This document shows, in pieces, positions 12,168 through 21,392 of a DNA stretch of 64,000 nt. Location of the stretch: positions 104,326 to 168,325 of the forward strand of contig PLZW01000022.1 in assembly GCA_003153575.1 (NCBI GenBank). Direction: 5' to 3'. Every line of letters begins with the position of its first letter. The stretch's first letter is position 1. This stretch comes from Acidimicrobiaceae bacterium (GTDB lineage: Bacteria; Actinomycetota; Acidimicrobiia; Acidimicrobiales; RAAP-2). The notes under the pieces were generated by a model, which was not told where the DNA came from, searched no databases, and saw nothing but the letters and a program-made list of their open reading frames with translations. Made by a program: the position numbers and the translations under genes.

Positions 12168-13518
12168 TCAGCCCTCGACGGCGTAGAGGTGCCATTCGCC
12201 GGGCACACCTTTGAGCGTGTGCCCGCCGCGGTCGGCGAACTGGACTGGTGACCCGGTGACCAGGTCCTTGACCGTTGAGGACACCAGCACCTCGCCCGGA
12301 CCGGCCAGCGACGACACCCGGGCCCCGATGTGCACGGCCATGCCGGCCACGTCGTCGCCCCGCAGCTCGATCTCGCCGGTGTGGATTCCAGCCCGCACTT
12401 CGAGGTCGAGCGGCCCGACGGCGTCGGCGATGGCCCGGGCGCACTCGATGGCCCGCCCTGGGCTGTCGAAGGTGGCGACGAAACCGTCGCCGACCGTCTT
12501 GACCTCCCGCCCCCGGAAGCGCTCGAGCTGGGACCGCACGGCCCGGTCGTGGCGATCGAGGAGGTCCCGCCCGCCGGCGTCCCCCATCCGGGAGGCCCGT
12601 TCGGTCGACCCGACGATGTCGGTGAAGAGCACGGTGGCCAGCACCCGCTCGGCCCCGGCTCCGCTGCGGGCGCCTGTCAGGAACTCCTCGATCTCGTCGA
12701 GCACCGGCCCGCTGTCGCCGACCCAGTAGAGCGAGTCGACCCCCCCGGTAGCCCCCGGTAGACGGCCCCGGGGATGCGATCGGCGATGTAACGCCCATGC
12801 TCGGGGCCGATCGGCGCGGGGATGTCGATCCGGTCGATCACCAGCGTGGGACGCCGACGTCGGGCAGGAGGTGCCTGACGTCGGTCCGGTAGACCTCGTG
12901 GATCATGGCAACCGCCATCGCCGGAGTGGCGCCGAGGTTGCCGGACCGGTCGAACCAGGCGCGGAACTCGTCGTCGTCGGCCAGGCTCGGCGCCCAGAGT
13001 GCGACATTGTCGAAGCCGCTCTCGACGGCATCGGTCTCGAAGAAGTGATCGACCTGGCGGTCGAACAGACGTAGGGGGATGCCGGCCGGGTAGTCGGGGG
13101 CCCAGAGCAACCGTGCCGATCCGTTCAGTACGACCAGGTTGGCGAGACGTTCGGGACGGGTGGCGGCCAGCGTGATCCCTTCGGGCGTGGCCAGGAATGG
13201 TGCCAGTACGGCCGGTTGGTGGGCGTCGGCGGCGTCGAGGACGGCCAGGATGTCGAGGACCCGCTGCTCGCAGGTCGGCGGGGCATCGGGGGAGCCACGC
13301 TCGGACAGACCGGTACCCCGGGCATCGAAGCGGATCAGCCGGGCGAACGAGGACAGGCGCCGGATGAACCGGGCCATGGCCGGCTCCTCGTCCATGCAGT
13401 CGATCGGTACCCACTGCCCGGTGCAGAAGAGGAGGTCGAGGGGTCCGTCACCGAGAACCTGGTACGCGATGTCCGCGTCGCCCGACCGGGCGTACCGGGT
13501 CTTGGGTCTCGACGCCAT
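12168..13518 (-). pseudogene. Broken alpha/beta-hydrolase plus class III cyclase fusion gene
   Basis: An actinobacterial fusion of an alpha/beta hydrolase and an adenylate/guanylate cyclase domain, split over three frames. Frame 1 (13518 to 12838) holds the hydrolase (DARGTGLSERG) and stops after DVGVPRW. Frame 2 continues as [13 protein letters not shown] to about 12740. Frame 3 (from about 12738 to 12168) holds the cyclase domain with LFTDIVGST and VKTVGDG. The joins sit at a CCC run near 12848-12850 and a seven-base G/C run at 12740-12746; adding one base at each restores a protein of about 450 residues. The usual Asn of the cyclase NxxxR is His (VHIGAR). Real decay or sequencing error are both possible. 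A TACCCT box 7 nt upstream supports the start. Confidence 0.8.
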
Positions 13519-13525
13519 GGGATCG

Positions 13526-13531
13526 AGGGTA
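13526..13531 (-). promoter_or_regulatory. -10-like box TACCCT before the hydrolase-cyclase gene
   Basis: TACCCT on the minus strand, 7 nt before the ATG at 13518. The promoter looks intact although the gene is frameshifted. Confidence 0.4.
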
Positions 13532-13565
13532 GTGGCGGGTCTGCCCGAGGCCTGCGCCGGGCCTC

Positions 13566-14021
13566 TTACGTGGCGTCCGGCGGCTGCCAGCGCGCCACCG
13601 AATACGCCAGCATCAGCGGCACGTCGAGGGCGAAGAGCACCAGCATGCCGCTGAACAGTGCCAGCACCTTGGCAGGCGTGTGGTCGTAGAGGAAGACGTA
13701 CTCGAGGATCCCGGCGATCGCGGCGTAGGCGAGGAGCGCCCATCCGAGGACCCGGAAGAAGACGGGCCGGGCGAACTCCCGGATCCGGAGGACGAGGACG
13801 GCGTTGACGATGAGCAGGAGGGTGGCCAACCCGAGCAGGATCGTCGGGACTTCCAGGTGCGGGGGCCGGCCGTACTGGGCGGCCACCACGACCCCACCCG
13901 AGACGATGAGGATCAAGGTGGCGACGGCGAGGGGCATCACCGGCGGGTAGTCGGCCTGGCGCAGGTCTTCGGCGTCGGGTTCGCCGAACCCGGGGGGCAG
14001 CACGTCGACTGTCGCACTCAT
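13566..14021 (-). CDS. Four-helix integral membrane protein, unknown function
   Basis: 151 aa with four predicted membrane helices (about 28-50, 60-80, 90-115 and 122-145) and a short acidic N-terminus. No catalytic motif is seen. Its ATG overlaps the stop of the upstream membrane gene by 4 bp (ATGA), so the two are translationally coupled and probably form one complex or act in one process. Confidence 0.7.
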   Translation of the reverse strand: MSATVDVLPPGFGEPDAEDLRQADYPPVMPLAVATLILIVSGGVVVAAQYGRPPHLEVPTILLGLATLLLIVNAVLVLRIREFARPVFFRVLGWALLAYAAIAGILEYVFLYDHTPAKVLALFSGMLVLFALDVPLMLAYSVARWQPPDAT

Positions 14022-14674
14022 CGGCTGGCCAGGAACGTCATGATCACGATGGTGGCGATCTGCATCAATCCCGTGATGCCGGCCGTGTAGATGAAGACCT
14101 TCATCAGCCGCTGGATGCGGGCCCCGTTCGGTTGCGGCTTCTTGAGCTCGAAGAGCACGGCGAGATTGGCCGGCTCGAGCAGGCCGAGGGCGATGACCGA
14201 CATCACCGCGACGATGACCATCGAGGCGACGAGCCAGCCGTGGTGCGGGTAGGACGCCTCGAGGTTGCCCACATGGCGGGCCAGCTGGAACCCGGCGCCC
14301 AGGGTCATGGCGACCAGCGTGGGCATGATCAACAGCATCTTCGGCATGAACTTGGTGGTGAACTCGATCCGGGCGGGGATGGACAGACTCCCCATGATCG
14401 GCCCGAGCACCAGGCCGAGGAAGAGGTCGAGACTGGTCCACAGTCCGCCGCCGGCCACGTGGAAGAAGGTCAGCGCCCACAGGTTGTTGGTCGAGATGGC
14501 GACGATCAGCCCGATCAACACCACGGCCACAACGGGCAGGGCGCGGACGGGCACGATGTTGAAGTTGGGTACGGGGGGAGGACCGGGTCCCCCGGCGCCG
14601 GGTGGTGGGGCGGCCCCCGGCTCCACGCCGCTCGCAGCGGTGTCCACCCCCGGATCGATCGCAGTGTCCGTCAT
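14018..14674 (-). CDS. Five-helix integral membrane protein
   Basis: 218 aa. A Pro/Gly-rich cytoplasmic N-terminus of about 40 residues is followed by about five membrane helices. The second contains FFHVAGGGLWTSLD; a His followed by small residues and Trp in a helix recalls heme- or copper-related membrane families of the CopD/DUF2269 type, but I cannot place it there with confidence. AAAGGAG lies 6 nt before the ATG. It is the first gene of a two-gene operon with the 151-aa membrane protein. Confidence 0.72.
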   Translation of the reverse strand: MTDTAIDPGVDTAASGVEPGAAPPPGAGGPGPPPVPNFNIVPVRALPVVAVVLIGLIVAISTNNLWALTFFHVAGGGLWTSLDLFLGLVLGPIMGSLSIPARIEFTTKFMPKMLLIMPTLVAMTLGAGFQLARHVGNLEASYPHHGWLVASMVIVAVMSVIALGLLEPANLAVLFELKKPQPNGARIQRLMKVFIYTAGITGLMQIATIVIMTFLASR

Positions 14675-14812
14675 GTGCGACTCCTTTCAGGCACCGTCGG
14701 AGCACCCGCCTGCTTGAGCACTCCGCACGTCCTCGACCGGTGCCGACATCCAGACTTCGGCACCGATGGGTCATCGTACGCCGGGCCGCCCGGAGATGCC
14801 GGCTCCCGTCGC

Positions 14813-15412
14813 CTACCAACCGCCCCGGTGGACGGACTCGTCCATCGTGCGCCTCGGTCGGGTGGCGGAGGGGGACGGAGGGTCGGGCAGTGCCGGGTGG
14901 CCGAGCAGCACGGCGCCGAGCCATCGCATGCGGGCGGGAACGCCGAGCGCCTCCTTCAGTGCGCCCTCGCCGCGGAAGTTCCCGAGGAAGGCGGCCCCGA
15001 CGCCCCGGTCGACGGCCCCGAGCAGCAGGCTCATGACGGCGAATGACGCGTCCACGTGCCAGTAAGGGACGACCCACTCGACCTCGTCGCCGTCAGGCCG
15101 GGCCTTGTCCGGTTCCGCGTAGCGCCTGACGTAGGCGTCGGGGTCGGAGAAGGGTAGGACCACCACCGGGGCGCGGGACAGCCCCTGGAAGCGCCGGGAC
15201 CGGGCCCGCCAGTCGGCATCGGTGGTGGCCAGCCAGTAGCGGCCGGTCTGCGCCGGGCTGTCGAGCACCACGAACTCGCGACCCTGGGTGTTGCCGGCCG
15301 ACGGGGCGGCCAGCGCCTCGGCCAGGAGCCCGTCCACCACGGTGCCGTCCAGGGAGGCCTCGGAGAAGCTGCGCGTCATGCGGCGCCGGCGGACGGCTTC
15401 CGAGAGCTCCAT
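14813..15412 (-). CDS. Nitroreductase-family flavoprotein
   Basis: About 199 aa of the FMN-dependent nitroreductase fold: an N-terminal RRRRMTRSF phosphate-binding segment, APSAGNTQGREF and a C-terminal GAAFLGNFRG segment before the last strand. Such enzymes reduce nitro groups or quinones, but relatives also act in F420 and B12 metabolism. The ATG at 15412 is preferred over one at 15430 because a TAGCGT box lies 7 nt upstream of it. It is divergent from the phosphoesterase gene. Confidence 0.82.
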   Translation of the reverse strand: MELSEAVRRRRMTRSFSEASLDGTVVDGLLAEALAAPSAGNTQGREFVVLDSPAQTGRYWLATTDADWRARSRRFQGLSRAPVVVLPFSDPDAYVRRYAEPDKARPDGDEVEWVVPYWHVDASFAVMSLLLGAVDRGVGAAFLGNFRGEGALKEALGVPARMRWLGAVLLGHPALPDPPSPSATRPRRTMDESVHRGGW

Positions 15413-15419
15413 GGTCGGC

Positions 15420-15425
15420 ACGCTA
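15420..15425 (-). promoter_or_regulatory. -10-like box TAGCGT before the nitroreductase gene
   Basis: TAGCGT on the minus strand, 7 nt before the ATG at 15412 and inside the alternative longer start, which it argues against. Confidence 0.4.
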
Positions 15426-15561
15426 CCCATCGATGCCCCATCGATGCCCGGGCACTGCCGGGGGCAGTGCCGGGGGCTGTGCCGGGAGCGCTGCTGAGAT
15501 CGGAGTAGGGAGCGGCGTGGGGATAGGCGTGGGGATAGTTGTGGGCGTCCCCGCCCGTCAC

Positions 15562-15567
15562 TACGGT
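15562..15567 (+). promoter_or_regulatory. -10-like box TACGGT before the phosphoesterase gene
   Basis: TACGGT ends 6 nt before the ATG at 15574. The stretch before it (15447-15545) is made of imperfect GTGCCGGGGGC and GGCGTGGGGATAG repeats. Confidence 0.42.
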
Positions 15568-15573
15568 TCGTGC

Positions 15574-16980
15574 ATGAGCGAGCCGCCCATCCTGTCTCGT
15601 CGAACCCTCCTCGGCGGGGCGCTGGCCGGTGTGGCCACCATCGGACTCGCCGCCTGCTCGTCGCCGTCGTCCTCGTCGGTCACCACGACCACGATGCCGG
15701 CCCGCCCGACCCGCAAGCTCGTGCCCGGGGACCTTCCCAATCCGGATGCCGCCGTCGGCACGGACCAGCTCCCCCAGATCAAGAACATCGTCATCGTGAT
15801 GATGGAGAACCACAGTTACGACAACGTGCTCGGGATGCAGCGGGGACGGGGCGACGGTTTCACGCTGGACAAGGCCGGGAAGCCCACGGCCGCCAATCCG
15901 TGGCCGTCGGGCTCGACCTTCGCGCCGCCGGGGCCGAACGCCCAGGTGAAGGCGTTCCCCATGCCCACCCCGTGCCAGCAGGGCGGCCACCCGTACAACA
16001 CGTGGGCGGCGTTCTGGACCTCGTACGCCGGGGGCCGGAACGACGGGTTCGTCCAGAGCCAGAGCGGCCCGGTCTCGATGGGGTACAACGCGCCCGAGGT
16101 GCTGCCGTTCGTGAACTCGGTGGCCGCCACGTTCCCGGTGTGCGACCGCTACTTCTGCTCCGTGGGCGCCCAGACCTACCCAAACCGGCGCTTCCTGATG
16201 GCCGGCACGTCGCTCGGCCTGCTCTACGACACGTTTCCCGGCGAGGCGCCTCCCAACGGCACAGTGTTCCAGGCGCTCAGTGCCCACGGCATCTCATGGA
16301 AGAACTACTACGCCACGCTGCCGTCCGCACTGATCTGGTCGTACCAGGCCGGGCTGCCCGGGTTCTCCTCGCACCTCACCAAGATCGACCAGTTCTACCT
16401 CGATGCGGCGGCCGGCTCGCTGCCGTCGGTGAGCATGGTCGACCCCGACTTCGACAAGCAGTCCGAGGAGAACCCCCAGGACGTCCAGTACGGCGACCAG
16501 TTCCTGGCCAAGGTGGTCCAGTCCGTCATGGACTCTCCCCAGTGGCCGCACACCCTTCTGGTGTGGTGCTACGACGAGTCGGGCGGCTACTACGACCATG
16601 TCCCGCCTCCGGCCGCCGTGGTGCCGGACTCGGTTCCGCCCGCCGTGGCACCGGGGGACCCGCCCGGGTCGTTCGACCGCTACGGGTTCCGGGTTCCTGC
16701 CGGGGTGGTGTCGCCCTACGCCAGGAAGGACTACGTGTCCCACGTCGTCCATGACCACACCTCGATCCTCAAACTGGTCGAGACCAAGTGGAACCTGCCC
16801 GTCCTCACCCAACGCGACGCGGCGGCCGACGACCTCCTCGACAGCGTGGACCTGCAGGCCCCGCCGGCATTCCTGACGCCCCCGAGGCTGGCCGCCGGAC
16901 CCGACCCAGGGCTGCTGGCCGGTTGTCTGTCGACCGGTCCGGGGACGATCCCGCCGGCCGGGTACGTCACCACCTCCTAG
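15574..16980 (+). CDS. Secreted phosphoesterase (phospholipase C/acid phosphatase family), Tat lipoprotein
   Basis: 468 aa of the alkaline-phosphatase-like phosphoesterase family (PF04185). The N-terminus carries twin arginines R9-R10, a hydrophobic core and the lipobox LAAC with Cys28, so it is probably exported folded by Tat and anchored as a lipoprotein. IVMMENHSYDN (about 73-83) holds the first metal ligands, and WCYDESGGYYDH near 330 the later ones. The substrate may be phospholipids or phosphomonoesters released outside the cell. I use the ATG at 15574; the frame is open upstream but is low-complexity sequence. Confidence 0.88.
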   Translation: MSEPPILSRRTLLGGALAGVATIGLAACSSPSSSSVTTTTMPARPTRKLVPGDLPNPDAAVGTDQLPQIKNIVIVMMENHSYDNVLGMQRGRGDGFTLDKAGKPTAANPWPSGSTFAPPGPNAQVKAFPMPTPCQQGGHPYNTWAAFWTSYAGGRNDGFVQSQSGPVSMGYNAPEVLPFVNSVAATFPVCDRYFCSVGAQTYPNRRFLMAGTSLGLLYDTFPGEAPPNGTVFQALSAHGISWKNYYATLPSALIWSYQAGLPGFSSHLTKIDQFYLDAAAGSLPSVSMVDPDFDKQSEENPQDVQYGDQFLAKVVQSVMDSPQWPHTLLVWCYDESGGYYDHVPPPAAVVPDSVPPAVAPGDPPGSFDRYGFRVPAGVVSPYARKDYVSHVVHDHTSILKLVETKWNLPVLTQRDAAADDLLDSVDLQAPPAFLTPPRLAAGPDPGLLAGCLSTGPGTIPPAGYVTTS

Positions 16981-17118
16981 ATTCCCGACCGGGCCGCGCG
17001 GGGGAGGGAATGTCGACCCTCCTGGTAGCGTTTCACTGGACGAAGAGCAGTGCACGGGGTGCAGGCGCGTCGGGGTCCCGACCGCTACCCCGCCGATCCG
17101 TCAGGAAGCGAGACCGCA

Positions 17119-18297
17119 GTGCCCACCTTCAGAGAGATGCTCGCCGCCGCCAAGGCCAACATCAGGGAGATCACCACCGAGGAGGCTGAGGGCGAGATCG
17201 GCCTGGACGGGACGATCGTGCTGGACGTCCGCGAGCCCGACGAGTACGAGCAGGGCGCACTTCCCGGGTCGATCCACCTGCCGAGGGGGAATCTGGAGTC
17301 CTCGATCGAGGGCCGGATCCCCGACAAGTCGGCCCATGTGGTGGTCATGTGTGCCGGAGGGGTGCGCTCGGCGTTCGCCGCCGAGACCATGCAGCAGCTC
17401 GGCTACACCGACGTCGCCTCGATGATGGGCGGCTTCAACCGGTGGAAGGACGAGGGCCGGGCCTGGTCCGCCCCCCGCACGCTCAGCCCGGAGCAGCGCA
17501 ACCGCTACCAGCGCCACCTCCTCCTACCCGAGGTGGGCGAGACCGGTCAGATGAAGCTCCTCGACGCCAAGGTGCTGCTGCTGGGAGCCGGAGGCCTCGG
17601 CTCGCCCGCCGCCCTCTACCTGGCCGCAGCCGGGGTGGGCACCATCGGGATCATCGACATGGACGTGGTCGACGCCTCCAACCTCCAGCGCCAGATCCTC
17701 CACAACACCGACCGGATCGGTGAGCGCAAGGTCGACTCGGCCAAGAAGACGCTGACGCTGATCAACCCCGACGTCAACGTCGTCACCTACGACGTGCGCC
17801 TCGGCGCCGACAACGTCCTCGACATCATCGACGGGTACGACGTGATCGTGGACGGGACGGACAACTTCCCGACCCGGTACCTGGTCAACGACGCGTCGCT
17901 GCTGAAGCGGATCCCGGTGATCCACGGTTCCATCTTCCGGTTCGAGGGCCAGGTCACCGTGTTCAACCCCTACGAGGGCCCCTGCTATCGCTGCCTGCTG
18001 CCCGAGCCGCCGCCGGCGGAGCTCGCCCCCAGCTGCTCGGAGGCCGGCGTGCTCGGTGTGCTGCCGGGCATCGTGGGCTCGCTCCAGGCCGTGGAGGCCA
18101 TCAAGGTCCTGCTCGGCATCGGCGACACGCTCCAGGGCCGGCTCCTGGCCTACGACGCCCTCGAGCAGAGCTTCCGCACCTTCAAGGTCCGCCGTGACCC
18201 GGCCTGCCCGGCCTGCGGCCCCGACGCCGGTGAGATCGTCATCGCCGAGTACGACGACCTGTGCATGCCCCATGTGATCGAGGCGCCCGCCGGCTGA
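17119..18297 (+). CDS. moeB: Rhodanese-MoeB/ThiF fusion: sulfur-carrier adenylyltransferase/sulfurtransferase
   Basis: 392 aa. An N-terminal rhodanese domain (about 15-110) has the persulfide Cys78 in MCAGGVRS; a C-terminal E1-like domain has GAGGLGS at 146-152, the CYRCLLPEP loop and a CPACG zinc knuckle. It should adenylate the C-terminus of a MoaD/ThiS-like carrier protein and pass sulfur to it. In mycobacterial MoeZ the rhodanese domain is at the C-terminus, so the order here is reversed. The GTG start has AGGAAG upstream. Its stop directly abuts that of the convergent HAD gene. Confidence 0.92.
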   Translation: MPTFREMLAAAKANIREITTEEAEGEIGLDGTIVLDVREPDEYEQGALPGSIHLPRGNLESSIEGRIPDKSAHVVVMCAGGVRSAFAAETMQQLGYTDVASMMGGFNRWKDEGRAWSAPRTLSPEQRNRYQRHLLLPEVGETGQMKLLDAKVLLLGAGGLGSPAALYLAAAGVGTIGIIDMDVVDASNLQRQILHNTDRIGERKVDSAKKTLTLINPDVNVVTYDVRLGADNVLDIIDGYDVIVDGTDNFPTRYLVNDASLLKRIPVIHGSIFRFEGQVTVFNPYEGPCYRCLLPEPPPAELAPSCSEAGVLGVLPGIVGSLQAVEAIKVLLGIGDTLQGRLLAYDALEQSFRTFKVRRDPACPACGPDAGEIVIAEYDDLCMPHVIEAPAG

Positions 18298-18948
18298 TCA
18301 GCCCGGATCATCCTCCCCGAGGATGATCCGGACGGCCGCAGGCACGTCGGCCACCTGGGCATCGGGCTCCGGCCCCCCGAGATCCCACGTCCTGGCCCGG
18401 TGGATCCAGATGGTGCGCAGCCCGACGCCCTGACCGCCGCGGACATCGGCGGCCCCCGAGTCCCCGACCATCCAACCCTCGAGGGAAGTTCCGCACCGGC
18501 GCGCCGCCTCCACGAAGATGCCCGGGTCGGGCTTCCACGAGTCCAACTCGGCCGACACGCACACGGCGTCCACCTCGTCGCCCAGGCCGGTGACCTCGAG
18601 CTTGCGCAACTGGAAGCGCGGCCCGTTGGTGACGACGCCCACCTTCCAGCCGGCCGACCGGAGCCTTCGCACCGCCACGCGGGAGTCGTCGGGGAACGAG
18701 AAGGCGGCCGGATAGTCGCGGCGGTACGCCCCCACCAGGTCGTCGACCTGATGGGTCAGGCCGAACCGGGACCGCAGGCGGGCGAACAGCTCGCCACGCG
18801 GGCGCAGTCCGTCGTCGTCGTCCGTCACCAGCCAGGCGTGGGCGTCGTCGGGCAGCCCGTTGGCGTCGCAGAAGCCCCAGGCCCACCGGGCGAAGGCGGC
18901 CTCCCGGTCGAGGAGGGTGTTGTCGAGATCGAACAGGACGACCGGCAT
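18298..18948 (-). CDS. HAD-superfamily hydrolase
   Basis: 216 aa with all four HAD motifs: DLDNTL holding nucleophile D7 and D9, VTNG, the Lys-Pro-Asp segment WKPDPGIF, and GDSGAAD. A helical cap (about 15-90) is inserted after motif I, as in phosphoglycolate-phosphatase-like and YjjG-like enzymes. The substrate cannot be deduced. A TAGAAC hexamer, one base off the TAnnnT pattern, ends 6 nt before the ATG. Confidence 0.88.
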   Translation of the reverse strand: MPVVLFDLDNTLLDREAAFARWAWGFCDANGLPDDAHAWLVTDDDDGLRPRGELFARLRSRFGLTHQVDDLVGAYRRDYPAAFSFPDDSRVAVRRLRSAGWKVGVVTNGPRFQLRKLEVTGLGDEVDAVCVSAELDSWKPDPGIFVEAARRCGTSLEGWMVGDSGAADVRGGQGVGLRTIWIHRARTWDLGGPEPDAQVADVPAAVRIILGEDDPG

Positions 18949-19020
18949 GGGCGAGTTCTACCGCCTGAGCCGCTGGTGCGCCTTTCCGTGCCGCATTTCC
19001 GGGCGGGGGAGCCGTGGCCG

Positions 19021-19026
19021 TAACCT
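19021..19026 (+). promoter_or_regulatory. -10-like box TAACCT before the mutase gene
   Basis: TAACCT ends 7 nt before the ATG at 19034, with no ribosome-binding site in between. Confidence 0.45.
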
Positions 19027-19033
19027 GTGTCCC

Positions 19034-20641
19034 ATGTCATCTGCGACCGGGTCCGGAAAGCCGAAACACGAACGGGTCACCGACTCGGGGATCACCATCA
19101 ACCAGGTCTACGGCCCCGACGACCTGGCTGACTGGGATCCGGCGACCCGGCTCGGCTCGCCCGGCGCCTACCCCTACACCCGGGGCATCCGCCCCGACAT
19201 GTACCGGGGTCGGCTGTGGACCATGCGCCAGTACGCAGGGTTCGGCACGGCCGAGGCCACCAACCAGCGGTTCAAGTTCCTCCTCGACGCCGGCCAGACG
19301 GGCTTGTCCTGCGCCTTCGACCTGCCCACCCAGATGGGCTACGACTCCGACCACCCTCGCTCGGAGGGCGAGGTCGGCAAGGTGGGCGTGGCCATCGACA
19401 GCCTGGAAGACATGCGGGCACTGCTCGCCGGCCTACCCCTCGACAAGGTCACCACGTCGATGACCATCAACGCCACAGCCGCCATCCTCCTCCTCTTCTA
19501 CCAACTGGTGGCCGAGGAGAACGGCGTGGACCCCGAGCTGCTGGGCGGGACCATCCAGAACGACATCCTGAAGGAGTACGTCGCCCGGGGTACCTACATC
19601 TACCCGCCGCGGCCGTCGATGCGCCTGGTGACCGACACCTTCTCCTACTGCGCGGCGCACCTGCCGGCGTGGAACACCATCTCCATCTCCGGCTACCACA
19701 TCCGTGAAGCCGGCTCGACGGCCGTGCAGGAGATCGCCTTCACCCTGGCCAACGGGATCGCCTATGTGGAGGCCGCACTGGCCGCCGGTCTCCAGGTGGA
19801 CGACTTCGCCCCGCGGCTGAGCTTCTTCTGGAACGCCCACAACAACCTGTTCGAAGAAGTGGCCAAGTACCGGGCCGCCCGCCGGATGTGGGCCAAGATC
19901 ATGACCGAGCGCTTCGGGGCCAAGGACGAGAAGTCCCTCCTGCTGCGTTTCCACACCCAGACCGGCGGATCGACCCTGACCGCCCAGCAGCCGGAGAACA
20001 ACATCGTCCGGGTGACCGTCCAGGCCATGGCCGCCGCCCTCGGTGGCACCCAGAGCCTGCATACCAACGGGTTCGACGAGGCCCTCGGCCTGCCCACCGA
20101 GCACGCGGCCAAGATCGCCCTACGGACCCAGCAGATCGTCGGCTACGAGTCCGGTATCGCCGACACCGTCGACCCGCTGGCCGGTTCGTGGTTCGTCGAG
20201 TCGCTGACCGACGAGGTGGAGCAGGCCGCCTGGGACTATCTCGAGCGGATCGACTCGATGGGCGGCGCGGTCGACGCCATCGAGGCCCAGTACATGCAGC
20301 AGGAGATCGAACAGGCTGCCTACGCCTTCGCCAAGGCCGTCGACAGTGGTGACAAGGTTGTCGTCGGGGTCAACAAGTTCGTCGACGAACACGGAACCCC
20401 CAACGACGTCTTCCCCATTGACGCCGAGCTGCAGCGGTCCCAGGTGGCCCGGGTCGGCCGCGTCCGGGCCGAACGGGACCAGTCGGCAGTGGATGCGGCC
20501 CTGGTCGACGTCGAGGCCGCGGCACGCGGCACCCAGAACCTGTTGGTGCCGATGAAGGTGGCGCTGTCCCGCATGGCGACGCTCGGCGAGGTGTCCGACG
20601 TGCTGCGGGGCGTCTTCGGGGAGTTCCACCCCAAGGGCTGA
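19034..20641 (+). CDS. Acyl-CoA mutase large subunit (methylmalonyl-CoA mutase type)
   Basis: 535 aa covering only the substrate-binding TIM barrel of the B12-dependent acyl-CoA mutases; the C-terminal DxHxxG cobalamin domain is absent, so a separate small subunit is needed and none is in the window. Conserved stretches are [28 protein letters not shown] and [10 protein letters not shown] with the radical-handling His. Tyr in RQYAGF fits methylmalonyl-CoA mutase, and SCAFDLPT lacks the Asp typical of 2-hydroxyisobutyryl-CoA mutase. It would isomerise (R)-methylmalonyl-CoA and succinyl-CoA or a related pair. A longer in-frame extension is rejected because of the TAACCT box. Confidence 0.87.
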   Translation: MSSATGSGKPKHERVTDSGITINQVYGPDDLADWDPATRLGSPGAYPYTRGIRPDMYRGRLWTMRQYAGFGTAEATNQRFKFLLDAGQTGLSCAFDLPTQMGYDSDHPRSEGEVGKVGVAIDSLEDMRALLAGLPLDKVTTSMTINATAAILLLFYQLVAEENGVDPELLGGTIQNDILKEYVARGTYIYPPRPSMRLVTDTFSYCAAHLPAWNTISISGYHIREAGSTAVQEIAFTLANGIAYVEAALAAGLQVDDFAPRLSFFWNAHNNLFEEVAKYRAARRMWAKIMTERFGAKDEKSLLLRFHTQTGGSTLTAQQPENNIVRVTVQAMAAALGGTQSLHTNGFDEALGLPTEHAAKIALRTQQIVGYESGIADTVDPLAGSWFVESLTDEVEQAAWDYLERIDSMGGAVDAIEAQYMQQEIEQAAYAFAKAVDSGDKVVVGVNKFVDEHGTPNDVFPIDAELQRSQVARVGRVRAERDQSAVDAALVDVEAAARGTQNLLVPMKVALSRMATLGEVSDVLRGVFGEFHPKG

Positions 20642-20668
20642 CGACTTCGTCGCGGTGGTTCCGGGACA

Positions 20669-20713
20669 GGTGTGGATCCGGAACGGGTGTGGATCCTGTA
20701 CCGGTGTGGATCC
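20669..20713. repeat. Three 17-bp direct repeats between convergent genes
   Basis: GGTGTGGATCC occurs at 20669-20679, 20686-20696 and 20703-20713, exactly 17 bp apart. They fill the 85-bp gap between the mutase and the acetyltransferase stop codons. No hairpin terminator is obvious in the gap. Confidence 0.85.
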
Positions 20714-20726
20714 TGGAGGAGGGAGA

Positions 20727-21392
20727 TCAGCTTTCGGACGGCGGGTGGTGCACCGCCCACTCGGAGGCCAGGATCCCGTAGACCGCCTCGTCGGTCCATT
20801 CGCTCTTGACCCATTCGTTTTCGACGAAGTCCGCCTCGCGGCGGAATCCGAGCCGCTCGAGCACCCTCGCCGACGCCGTGTTCCGAGCGTCGAGGCGTGC
20901 ACTCAGCCGGTGTGCCCCGAGACCGGTGAAGGCGAGCCCGACCATGGCGGCGGACGCTTCGGTGGCGTAGCCCTGGCCGCGGTGGGCGGCGAAGAACGTG
21001 TAGCCGAGTTCGACCTGCTGGTGGACCTCGCTGATCCACCCGATCCCGACGTCTCCGGCCACCTCGCCCGTGGCCGCCACCTCGACGGCCACATTGATCC
21101 AGTCACCCGGCGCGGCGATCGAGGAGTTGAGCGATCGCAGCTTGGCGTCGGCCAGGTCGCGGGTCAGCGGTTCGTCGTAGAGGTATCGGACCACCTCGGG
21201 GTCACGTCGCAGCCGGTGGAAGGTGTCGAGGTCGTCGAGGCGCCACGGTCGCAGGACCGGGCGTTCGGTCCGGAGCGGGTAGGCGGGGGAGAGCCCGGCT
21301 GAGGAGGGTCCGCCTGGCGAGTGTCCAGCGGCGGAGGGCCCGCCTGGGGAGAGCCCGGCTGAGGAGGGTCCGGCGGCGGCCGGTCCGGTCAC
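20727..21392 (-). CDS. GNAT N-acetyltransferase (RimJ/RimL type)
   Basis: About 221 aa. The GNAT domain covers about 45-210: LRTERPVLRPWRLDD at its start, the acetyl-CoA loop AAHRGQGYATEA and NTASARVLERLGF near the end, as in RimJ/RimL-like N-terminal or small-molecule acetyltransferases. The first 40 residues are three 10-residue repeats of the form SSAGLSPGGP encoded by 30-bp DNA repeats. The GTG start overlaps the stop of the M20 hydrolase gene (GTGA), which decides the start and implies coupling. Confidence 0.85.
   Translation of the reverse strand: MTGPAAAGPSSAGLSPGGPSAAGHSPGGPSSAGLSPAYPLRTERPVLRPWRLDDLDTFHRLRRDPEVVRYLYDEPLTRDLADAKLRSLNSSIAAPGDWINVAVEVAATGEVAGDVGIGWISEVHQQVELGYTFFAAHRGQGYATEASAAMVGLAFTGLGAHRLSARLDARNTASARVLERLGFRREADFVENEWVKSEWTDEAVYGILASEWAVHHPPSES
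21286..21375. repeat. Three 30-bp tandem repeats in the acetyltransferase N-terminus
   Basis: Three consecutive 30-bp units; the first and third are nearly identical, with the 11-mer AGAGCCCGGCT recurring 60 bp apart, and the middle one is diverged. They encode the Ser/Ala/Gly/Pro decapeptides at the start of the acetyltransferase and preserve its frame. Confidence 0.8.

Noticed and set aside
10265..12214. Open frame of 649 codons across gpsA and the following gene
   Set aside because: Out of frame with gpsA and antisense to its neighbour; no recognisable domain.
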